11,849 bases of DNA from Syntrophaceae bacterium UBA2280 (GTDB lineage: Bacteria; Desulfobacterota; Syntrophia; Syntrophales; Smithellaceae), in the NCBI GenBank assembly GCA_002347685.1, contig DDWS01000027.1:1-11849 (forward strand), read 5' to 3'. The translations under genes were made by a program, and so were the position numbers. The notes under the pieces were generated by a model. The model did no database searches and was not told the origin of the DNA. It saw only the letters and a list, made by a program, of their open reading frames with translations. How positions within the stretch are numbered: position 1 is the first letter of the stretch; each line of letters begins with the position of its first letter. Below, one piece after another: positions 1 through 6,344 of this stretch.

Positions 1-1122
1 CAGTTTTTGGGGAGTATTATAAAGGCCCTGTTGGTGACCGACAAAGTACTAAGAGAACTTGGTGCTTTACAGCCTGCCATTGAATCTCTTGAACTCGCAG
101 GTATTAAATTTGATATTTTTGACGACGTTGAGCCGAATCCCACCATAGCGAATGTCGAACTCGGTATTGAGATGGCCAAAAAAGAAGGCTTCGATATAGT
201 CATCGGGATTGGCGGAGGCAGCCCGCTTGACGTGGCCAAGGGAATCGCGCTTATGGCGACGAATCCCGGCAAGGTAAACGATTATCTCGGAATGTTTCTG
301 CCCGTTCCGGAAAAACCCCTTCCGCTAATTCTTGTTCCGACAACTGCCGGCACAGGGAGCGAACTGAGTTTTGGCGCCGTATTTTCAGACCATGAAGCAC
401 ATAAGAAGACGCAAATTTATAATTATGATGTGATTCCTCTGGTGGCTTTCATAGATCCTATCATGATGATGGGTTGCCCTGCAAAATTAACAGCCGCATC
501 AGGCTTTGATGCCCTTACCCATGCCGTAGAGAGTTATGTCACCAAGAATGCTAATCCTTATTCCGAGGCTCTGGCGGCTCAGGCAATTCGATTGATCAGC
601 AAGGGGCTTCTGCCGGCAACCAAGGATGGAAGAAATATGAAAGCAAGGACACAGATGGCATTTGGAAGCACGTTTGCGGGCATGGCAATGTCCGCATCCG
701 GGTTGGGGATTAACCACGCCATTGCGTACCCGCTTACCACACATCATAACGTGCCGCATGGAACTGCCAATGCCGTATTCATGCCGTATACCATGACATT
801 TAACGCCGAAGAAGTTCCGGAAAAATATGCCAACATAGCTGAACTTATGGGGCTGGAAACCAGCGGCCTTTCACCTAAAAAGGCAAGTCTAAAAGCGATT
901 GAGGAAGTCGTAAGATTTCTTGATGAGTTGGAAATCCCAAAAAATATCAAGGAATTCGGTATAAAAGAAGATGAGCTTTTCGGTTTTGCGGAAATAATCA
1001 TTAGAGACTATGTTCCTCTCTGCATGTTCAACCCAAGATGTATGGGGCCCTTTGAGGCTTATGGACTTTATCTAAATGCGCTCAATGGAGATCAAATCTG
1101 GACAACGAAACTCGGCAATTAA
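1..1122 (+). CDS. Iron-containing alcohol dehydrogenase (5'-truncated by window edge)
   Basis: A group III (iron-dependent) NAD(P)-linked alcohol dehydrogenase, interconverting an alcohol and an aldehyde in the cytoplasm. The frame is open to base 1, and the visible protein begins inside the first beta strand (ALLVTDK), so roughly 15-25 N-terminal residues lie before the window. The TTG at base 7 is probably not the start. Counting from that TTG, the nucleotide-binding motif GGGSPLD is at 69-75 and PTTAGTGSE at 111-119. The four metal ligands of the family fit D168 and H172 (GFDALTHAVES), H237 (GINHAIAYPL) and H251 (VPHG). The C-terminus NPRCMGPFEAYGLY is typical. It stops 16 bases before the aldehyde oxidoreductase gene, so the two are probably co-transcribed and act on the same aldehyde. 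The substrate cannot be read from the sequence; the family fold and metal site are clear. Confidence 0.93.
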   Translation, partial: QFLGSIIKALLVTDKVLRELGALQPAIESLELAGIKFDIFDDVEPNPTIANVELGIEMAKKEGFDIVIGIGGGSPLDVAKGIALMATNPGKVNDYLGMFLPVPEKPLPLILVPTTAGTGSELSFGAVFSDHEAHKKTQIYNYDVIPLVAFIDPIMMMGCPAKLTAASGFDALTHAVESYVTKNANPYSEALAAQAIRLISKGLLPATKDGRNMKARTQMAFGSTFAGMAMSASGLGINHAIAYPLTTHHNVPHGTANAVFMPYTMTFNAEEVPEKYANIAELMGLETSGLSPKKASLKAIEEVVRFLDELEIPKNIKEFGIKEDELFGFAEIIIRDYVPLCMFNPRCMGPFEAYGLYLNALNGDQIWTTKLGN

Positions 1123-1124
1123 AT

Positions 1125-1132
1125 AAGGAGGT
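1125..1132 (+). promoter_or_regulatory. Strong ribosome binding site of the aldehyde oxidoreductase gene
   Basis: AAGGAGGT, fully complementary to the anti-Shine-Dalgarno sequence, ends six bases before the ATG at 1139. It fixes that start and begins only two bases after the stop codon of the dehydrogenase gene. Confidence 0.85.
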
Positions 1133-1138
1133 CATAAG

Positions 1139-3007
1139 ATGAAAGGGTATATGGGAAAGATATTGAGAGTAAATTTAAGCAACCAGGTTTCTTCCGAGGA
1201 AACCATTGACCCTCAAATCATTAAACAATATTTGGGTGGTGTGGGAATAGCGACAAAGATACTATATGATGAAGTCCCCCAGAATACTGATCCCTTTTCC
1301 GCAGATAACAAGCTTATATTTGCGCCAGGTGTGCTTACAGGTACCGGGTATCCCGGGGGGACTCGCTTCAATGTAGTAACAAAGTCACCGTTAACCGGGA
1401 TATGGCTTGGATCATCGTCGGCAGGATTTTTCGGCACAAGGCTCAGGATGGCAGGATATGATGCTCTGATTATTGAGGGATCGTCAAAAAAACCTGTATT
1501 GATAGATATTCAGGATGAAAAGGTAGATTTTATCGATGCCTCATCTGTCTGGGGATTGGATACCTTCGAAAGCAAAGAACAAATAGAAAAGAAACTTGAG
1601 AGGAAAAATATAAGCACCGTACTCATTGGACCGGCCGGAGAGAAACGCGTGAGGACCGCCTGTATGATGGTTGATATGGGAAGATTTACAGGCAGAGGCG
1701 GATCCGGTGCCGTGATGGGTTCGAAAAATCTTAAAGGCATCAGCGTGTCCGGTACAAAAAAAATCGAGGTGGCACGGAACAAAGAATTCAAGGAGCGTAT
1801 CCGGGAGGGTGTTGATGCCATCAACACCAGCATTGCCGTGTATCCTTACAAAATAATGGGCACGACATTAGCAATTTCAAGGGAATTCGAAAGCGGAGAC
1901 GTGCCGACGAAAAATTTTCAGTTGGGCATGTGGGAGCAATCCAAGGATCTGGACGGCATGAAGATGGCGGCAAAATCATATTTCAAAGAAATGCCACCGA
2001 CCTGCTTTGCGTGTCCGGTTCGTTGTTCAAAGTTTACAGAAGTGCCGGATGGTCCTTACAAAGTGAATCTGGGGCCTGCTCCCCAGTATGAAACACTGGC
2101 AGCCTTGGGCTCGAACTGCTTAAACAATAATGTCGAGTCGGTAATCAAATCCAATGACCTGTGCAGCCGTTATGGAATAGACACAATATCGACGGGGGTT
2201 ACAATCTCATTTATCATGGAAGCTTACGAACGTGGACATATCACCTCGGAGCAATTAGGTGGCATAGAGCCCATCTGGGGAAATGCAGACGTTATCATTG
2301 AACTGATCAAGATGATAGGCGAGAGAAAAGGAATTGGCGAATTATTAGGAGAGGGTGTCAAAAGGACAGCCGAAAAATTAGGGCTCTCCGACAAAGGGTA
2401 TGCCATCCACGTGAAGGGGATGGAGGTTCCTATGCATGATCCCAGATCTTTGTTTTCCTTCGGAGTCAATTATGCAACGTCTTCGAGAGGTGCTTGTCAT
2501 TTACGCGGCCCCTCCATGTTATTTGATCAAGGTATAGCCATGATTGATGCTGGCGTTCCAAACAGGTCTACCAGATTCAACCAAAAGGAAAAAGGACTGG
2601 CTGCAAAAGCGGCACAGGATGCATCAAATATAATCGAATCATTAGGGCTTTGCATTTTCTGCGCCATATCGGTAGCTATGTTTGGAATGTTCTCAAAAAT
2701 GGCGGAGGCCCTGGAGCCGCTCACGGGGGAATACGTTACAGTAAAAGATATTTGGGAAATAGGAGAGAGAATAAGCAATCTACAGAGAGCTTTCAATCTC
2801 CGCGAAGGAATAACTGCTGAGGACGACCATCTGCCTTCCCGTCTATTGGAGCCCTTCAGTGAAGGCCTTGCAAAAGGACAAGTTCCGAATGTTGCTGTCC
2901 ACATCAAGGAATATTATCAGGCTCGAGGCTGGGATCCTAAAGGAATTCCAACGGAAAAGACCCTCACCAGATTAGGATTGGATTGGATAATTCCGAATCT
3001 TCACTAG
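1139..3007 (+). CDS. Tungsten-type aldehyde:ferredoxin oxidoreductase
   Basis: AOR-family enzyme that oxidises aldehydes to acids with ferredoxin as acceptor, or reduces acids with low-potential ferredoxin; cytoplasmic. At 622 residues it has the full family length. The N-terminal domain carries QYLGGVGIATKIL (30-42), PGGTRFNVVTKSPLTG (72-87) and RGGSGAVMGSKNLKG (186-200), characteristic of the tungstopterin-binding fold. The [4Fe-4S] ligands are visible as CxxCxxxC at C289, C292, C296 plus C505 in SLGLC. QYETLAALGSNC (316-327), RGACHLRG (450-457) and the C-terminal YYQARGWDPKGIPT (592-605) are also typical. Oddly, the acidic first residues of both DxxGL(C/D) pterin motifs seem changed, to S343 (SRYGID) and E500 (ESLGLC). 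The BamB subunit of class II benzoyl-CoA reductase belongs to the same family and cannot be fully excluded, but no other Bam genes are in view. The adjoining alcohol dehydrogenase fits a general aldehyde role. Confidence 0.92.
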   Translation: MKGYMGKILRVNLSNQVSSEETIDPQIIKQYLGGVGIATKILYDEVPQNTDPFSADNKLIFAPGVLTGTGYPGGTRFNVVTKSPLTGIWLGSSSAGFFGTRLRMAGYDALIIEGSSKKPVLIDIQDEKVDFIDASSVWGLDTFESKEQIEKKLERKNISTVLIGPAGEKRVRTACMMVDMGRFTGRGGSGAVMGSKNLKGISVSGTKKIEVARNKEFKERIREGVDAINTSIAVYPYKIMGTTLAISREFESGDVPTKNFQLGMWEQSKDLDGMKMAAKSYFKEMPPTCFACPVRCSKFTEVPDGPYKVNLGPAPQYETLAALGSNCLNNNVESVIKSNDLCSRYGIDTISTGVTISFIMEAYERGHITSEQLGGIEPIWGNADVIIELIKMIGERKGIGELLGEGVKRTAEKLGLSDKGYAIHVKGMEVPMHDPRSLFSFGVNYATSSRGACHLRGPSMLFDQGIAMIDAGVPNRSTRFNQKEKGLAAKAAQDASNIIESLGLCIFCAISVAMFGMFSKMAEALEPLTGEYVTVKDIWEIGERISNLQRAFNLREGITAEDDHLPSRLLEPFSEGLAKGQVPNVAVHIKEYYQARGWDPKGIPTEKTLTRLGLDWIIPNLH

Positions 3008-3058
3008 GACGACATAAAGTGTTTGGAAATCCTGAATCTGCGACTTTATTTTGACCAA

Positions 3059-3101
3059 GTAAGCCCCCCGGTTTCGGGCGTTGTTTGTCCGGGGGGCTTA
3101 C
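3059..3101 (+). terminator. Perfect 13-bp GC-rich hairpin, probable terminator
   Basis: GTAAGCCCCCCGG (3059-3071) is matched exactly by its reverse complement at 3089-3101, with a 17-base loop. It lies 51 bases after the oxidoreductase stop, where the ADH-AOR transcript should end. No U-run follows on the + strand, so it is not a canonical intrinsic terminator; it could act with Rho or protect the 3' end. A transposon-linked palindrome is another possibility given the insertion-sequence remnant nearby. Confidence 0.5.
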
Positions 3102-3275
3102 CGTCATGTGAAGACAATGTAGGATATTTTTAATGTTGGCAAGAGATACGGAGACTGAAGGGATAAAGAAAGCAAAAAAAGTGCGAGGAACAAAATCCTC
3201 GGAAAAAAAATGCACCAGCATCAAGCGCTGAGGCAACGGAGAAAGCGGCTTAACCGGGTGTCCGCTTTTACTTGA

Positions 3276-3416
3276 CCAGATCAGTATCTTTGCTACTATG
3301 CCAGAGTTAAAGTTGAGGTTCATCTCTACACTGATGGTTCTCTAGCCATTTTTCATGGTCCACGGAAACTGGTTGATTATAATGAATACGGAAATCTGAA
3401 AACAAAGAAAAAATGA
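3276..3416 (+). pseudogene. C-terminal remnant of an ISNCY/IS1202-like transposase
   Basis: Read in the frame ending in TGA at 3414-3416, this stretch gives about 46 residues, including PDQYLCYYARVKVEVH, YTDGSLAIFHGPRKL and DYNEYGNLK. The pattern 'DG.LAIFHGPR.L..Y...G' following a 'Y.V.V.V' strand matches, from memory, the extreme C-terminus of ISNCY (IS1202-type) transposases. An in-frame TGA at 3273-3275 closes it on the 5' side, and I see no continuation of the transposase in any frame of 3110-3272, so only the tail is left. The segment 3110-3272 is A-rich and otherwise featureless. It may mark an old insertion followed by deletion between the two convergent gene clusters. Family assignment is from recall of the motif, not from a search. 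Confidence 0.5.
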
Positions 3417-3417
3417 A

Positions 3418-3471
3418 AAGGCAGCGTAAGTCCGATTAGTGTAAGGCCAGTTCGCCTTGTATTTCTGCCTT
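3418..3471 (-). terminator. Possible terminator of the secretion operon
   Basis: On the - strand, AAGGCAG (3471-3465) pairs with CTGCCTT (3424-3418), enclosing an inner AAGGC/GCCTT hairpin (3443-3447 with 3454-3458, six-base loop). The - strand then runs into a T-rich stretch (TTCATTTTTTC). It lies 20 bases beyond the glycosyltransferase stop, the expected end of the leftward operon. The outer stem has a long loop, so support is weak. Confidence 0.35.
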
Positions 3472-3490
3472 GAATTTCATGTTTTACCGG

Positions 3491-4732
3491 TCATGAGGCC
3501 TGTTTTTTGTTGGCATCGGATATGACGCAGTCGTTTCGGATCCAGTCAAGATGCTGCGGGAGAATATCAGCCAGATCATATTTATTCAATATGGTTTGCC
3601 GGGCGTTTTGCCGGATTTCCAGCATACGGTCTGGGTCATCCAATGCCTCTTCGACACGACCTGCAATTTCTTTTACATCGAAGAAATCTACTAAAAGACC
3701 GTTTTGGCCGTTTTGAATCACTTCGGCAACAGGCTGCGTATTTGAAGCGACGATTACACATCCGGCTGACATGGCCTCCAACATGGACCAGGACAAGACA
3801 AAGGGTCTTGTCAGATAGACGTGTGCCGATGATGTCCTCAAAACTTTTAAATACTGAGCATAAGGCAACCGGCCCGTGAAGTGCAGTCGGGACATATCGA
3901 AATCGTATCGTTTAAGCAAAGCCTGCTTGTAGGTTTCTCCGTCCGGCAGGCGTTTGCCGTATGCCACGCGGTCTTCTCCAACGACCACGATATGGCATTT
4001 TTTTCTTTTTTCGAGAATGAACGATGCGGCTTCCATAAACTGGGGAAACCCCCTGTACGGTTCAAGCCCCCGGCTGACATAGGTCACTATCTCTCCTGCT
4101 TCGGAAAGATCCAGTTTAATTTCCGGGACAACAAGTCTTTCTTCTTTTCGCGGCGAAAAATATGACGTGTCGACGCCGTCGTGCAGTACTTTGATTTTAT
4201 GACGATATTCTATGGGAAACTGCGACATCTGCCAGGCAGTAGGCGATAAACCCGCGTCACAGGCGTACAAGTCCGCCAGGATCGGTGTGTTTTTTATCCG
4301 GATACGCAAACAGTCATCCGCTGTGACAGGTTCATCCGGATCAAATCCCACATCTGATCCGGATGACCGGTAAAACCATTCAAAATAACAAAGCAGGCGT
4401 GATTTCGGGAAGATATCCTTGATGAACAAAGGTGCCCCCCACCCGGAATGTCCATAGACGACATCCGGGTAAAAGCCTTCTTTTTTGAGTTTATCGAGCT
4501 CGCGATAAACGGCCTGTCCCTGAAGCACGGCTTCTTCCAGGGACTTGACGTAATGATGCGTGTCTTTATTCGGCTTTCGAGCCGTCGTATAAAGTATTTT
4601 GTAAACGCCGGGCATCTGCCCTTCCCCGCGCGCCGTGGCAAACAGCACCCGATTATCTTTTTGTCGGGACAGCGCCGCCGCAAGATGACGAAATTGCGCG
4701 GGAAAGTTTGAATGCAGAAAAAGGATTTTCAT
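3491..4732 (-). CDS. GT4-type glycosyltransferase, last gene of the type I secretion operon
   Basis: A 413-residue GT-B retaining glycosyltransferase. The N-terminus MKILFLHSNFPAQFRHLAAAL matches the 'glycosyl transferase family 4 group' N-terminal domain (residues 1 to about 175). The C-terminal Glycos_transf_1 domain runs from about 205 to 385: YVSRGLEPYRGFPQ (218-231), HFTGRLPY (284-291), and an E-rich sugar-nucleotide site around SWSMLEAMSAGC (314-325), followed by NGQNGLLVDFFD. No signal peptide or membrane segment is seen, so it is cytoplasmic. The frame stays open upstream to 4804, but the ATG at 4730-4732 begins exactly at the conserved N-terminus. It sits one base after the stop of the DUF3467 gene with no clear Shine-Dalgarno, implying translational coupling. 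Its donor and acceptor are unknown. Its place behind RTX export genes suggests that it glycosylates the exported protein or a surface glycan bound by it; that is inference. Confidence 0.9.
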   Translation of the reverse strand: MKILFLHSNFPAQFRHLAAALSRQKDNRVLFATARGEGQMPGVYKILYTTARKPNKDTHHYVKSLEEAVLQGQAVYRELDKLKKEGFYPDVVYGHSGWGAPLFIKDIFPKSRLLCYFEWFYRSSGSDVGFDPDEPVTADDCLRIRIKNTPILADLYACDAGLSPTAWQMSQFPIEYRHKIKVLHDGVDTSYFSPRKEERLVVPEIKLDLSEAGEIVTYVSRGLEPYRGFPQFMEAASFILEKRKKCHIVVVGEDRVAYGKRLPDGETYKQALLKRYDFDMSRLHFTGRLPYAQYLKVLRTSSAHVYLTRPFVLSWSMLEAMSAGCVIVASNTQPVAEVIQNGQNGLLVDFFDVKEIAGRVEEALDDPDRMLEIRQNARQTILNKYDLADILPQHLDWIRNDCVISDANKKQAS

Positions 4733-4733
4733 T

Positions 4734-5078
4734 TTACTGGATATTCGGTTTTTCCTCGGGATTCTTCGGCACCGAGATGTCCAGTTCGCCGTGGATCGCC
4801 TCATACCGCCTGATCAAATTTCCCAGTGTCAAAGCGAGGCGTTTGGCCGTTTTATGGGACACGGCCATCTTCGATTCAATTTTCACCACGTTGGGATCAA
4901 GCGAGTGATTCCCGAAAAGAAAAACAACTTCTTCCGATCCGAACCCGATGTTGAAGACATTGGAATAGAGCGTCTTTACATTCTCCTCGACGAACCGGAT
5001 CTGTTTTGGCTGGGGATGATTAGGGTTTTGGCCTCCCTTATCGCTGTGGTCTTCACCATCCTGCATATTTTTTACCAT
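4734..5078 (-). CDS. DUF3467 family protein
   Basis: A 114-residue protein of the DUF3467 family, which has no assigned function. The conserved region is residues 25-98: a leading segment ending in TLYSNVFNIGFGSEEVVFLFG (37-57), then KMAVSHKTAKRLALTLGNLIRRYEAIHGEL (70-99), where the 'hits' are the TYSN-like turn, the mid strand and the 'S..HAKRL...L...I..YE...G' helix typical of the family. The first 24 residues are polar and probably disordered (D, G, N, H, P rich), as is the tail EEKP. There is no signal peptide, so it is probably cytoplasmic. A strong AAGGAGGT nine bases before the ATG supports the start. It follows the HlyD-like gene by 30 bases and is coupled to the glycosyltransferase. 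A regulatory or chaperone-like link to secretion or glycosylation is possible but unproven. Confidence 0.8.
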   Translation of the reverse strand: MVKNMQDGEDHSDKGGQNPNHPQPKQIRFVEENVKTLYSNVFNIGFGSEEVVFLFGNHSLDPNVVKIESKMAVSHKTAKRLALTLGNLIRRYEAIHGELDISVPKNPEEKPNIQ

Positions 5079-5087
5079 GGGATAAAT

Positions 5088-5095
5088 ACCTCCTT
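5088..5095 (-). promoter_or_regulatory. Strong ribosome binding site of the DUF3467 gene
   Basis: On the - strand AAGGAGGT lies nine bases before the ATG at 5078-5076. It is the strongest ribosome binding site seen in this operon and suggests that the small protein is made in quantity relative to its coupled neighbours. Confidence 0.75.
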
Positions 5096-5108
5096 TTAAA
5101 ATTTGAGT

Positions 5109-6344
5109 TTATCTGACCTTCAGCCCCTCATCCAGATAGCGGATGATGGGGAAAAGAAAAAATTCGATGACCCTGCGTTTGCCGACATTGACTTCCGCTG
5201 TTACCGACATGCCGGGTTTAACTTTATACTCAACACCATTCTTTGTTTTTAGAACTTCCGCAAGCATTTTTACTTTTATGGGATATCCGCCCGATTCACT
5301 TTCCAGTTCATTCGTTTTTTCCTTATTTTCTTTTTCATCCATGCTATAGGGATTGACAGTCAGAATCTCTCCTTCAATCGTCCCGTATTTCTGGAAATCA
5401 AAGGTATCCACCTTGACAATGCAAACCTGCCCTTCCTTGATATAACCGATGTCTTTATTCATCACAATGGCATTCACCTCCAGCGGCATATCTTCAGGCA
5501 CGATACCCACAACGGGTTGCGCAGTTGTGACAACAGCCCCGACCGTCTTGACCGGCAGCAAATGAACATAACCCGAAACCGGCGCGATGATAAATCTTTT
5601 ATCCTGCTTGAATTTTAAACTGCTGACTTCTGCCTGCAGTGAATTTTTTCCTTGAACATTGGTGGAATACTCTGCAAGCAGCCTCTCTTTTTGTTGCGCC
5701 ACCTGACCCACTTTTGAATCGCGTTCTCTTTCGAGATTCATACGCTCTTTGACTTTATCCCGATATCGATTTTCAGCCAATGCACCGATATCCACCAGAT
5801 CTTTTTGCCTTCTTTCATCCTCCAGCGTCATCATAAGCACCCTGTCGAGGCCGGCAATCTCTTCCTGCAAGGATTTCAACGCATTTCTCTGCGCCTGGAA
5901 ATGTGCCTGCTGCGCCCGGATCACTTCGGAAGATTGACCTTTACCGCCTGGATGATATTTTTTGTCGGCAAATACGGCATTGATTCGATCCAAGGACATC
6001 CGGGAATATTCCAGATTCTGTTCTTTGCCTTCCAGATCGGCTGTATCCACCGAAGGATCAATTTCCAGCAAAACAGATCCCTGTTTTACATAGTCGCCTT
6101 CCTTCACATGAATCTTCGTGATCACGCCCGTTTCCAGGGGCTGAACCACTTTCACATCGCCAACTGGAATAATCTTGCCGCGTGCCGTGACGACAACATC
6201 TACCTTCAGGAAGATCAACCCCAGAACCGTTACAACCATGAGAGCGATAATCGTCCACAAAAACAGCATTCCCAGCGGGTTAGTCGGGCGATCTTCAATT
6301 TCCGCAATGATCGGTTTAAAATCGTGGTGATCCTGTTTTTTCAT
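5109..6344 (-). CDS. HlyD-family type I secretion periplasmic adaptor
   Basis: Membrane fusion protein linking the inner-membrane ABC transporter to the outer-membrane channel. It has 411 residues, close to the family norm. A short cytoplasmic N-terminus is followed by one membrane helix (about 26-46, LFLWTIIALMVVTVLGLIF within it). Next come the first half of the lipoyl-like domain (GKIIPVGDVKVVQPLETG, 56-73, and KEGDYVKQGSVLLEID, 81-96), a long coiled-coil hairpin (about 102-245) and the second lipoyl half (FIIAPVSGYVHLL, 251-263). The beta-barrel contains KVDTFDFQKYGTIEGEI (311-327), and the end has the family signature PGMSVTAEVNVGKRRVIEFF (377-396). A charged insert of E, K, N and S (about 336-352) in the barrel region looks like a disordered loop. 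The start ATG overlaps the transporter stop by four bases (ATGA), with CAGGAGG 13 bases upstream. Function as an exporter adaptor is well supported; its substrate is presumably the RTX protein upstream. Confidence 0.95.
   Translation of the reverse strand: MKKQDHHDFKPIIAEIEDRPTNPLGMLFLWTIIALMVVTVLGLIFLKVDVVVTARGKIIPVGDVKVVQPLETGVITKIHVKEGDYVKQGSVLLEIDPSVDTADLEGKEQNLEYSRMSLDRINAVFADKKYHPGGKGQSSEVIRAQQAHFQAQRNALKSLQEEIAGLDRVLMMTLEDERRQKDLVDIGALAENRYRDKVKERMNLERERDSKVGQVAQQKERLLAEYSTNVQGKNSLQAEVSSLKFKQDKRFIIAPVSGYVHLLPVKTVGAVVTTAQPVVGIVPEDMPLEVNAIVMNKDIGYIKEGQVCIVKVDTFDFQKYGTIEGEILTVNPYSMDEKENKEKTNELESESGGYPIKVKMLAEVLKTKNGVEYKVKPGMSVTAEVNVGKRRVIEFFLFPIIRYLDEGLKVR

Noticed and set aside
3014..3049. 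ATAAAGT/ACTTTAT inverted repeat just after the oxidoreductase gene
   Set aside because: Only 7 AT-rich base pairs with a 22-base loop; expected by chance at this composition.
2964..3323. 119-codon open frame on the - strand over the convergence zone
   Set aside because: It crosses the perfect hairpin, the end of the oxidoreductase gene and part of the transposase remnant, and its product resembles nothing I know.
4733..4804. 24-residue N-terminal extension of the glycosyltransferase frame
   Set aside because: It overlaps the DUF3467 coding sequence, is rich in Arg and Ser with no family similarity, and the conserved N-terminus begins exactly at the ATG at 4732.
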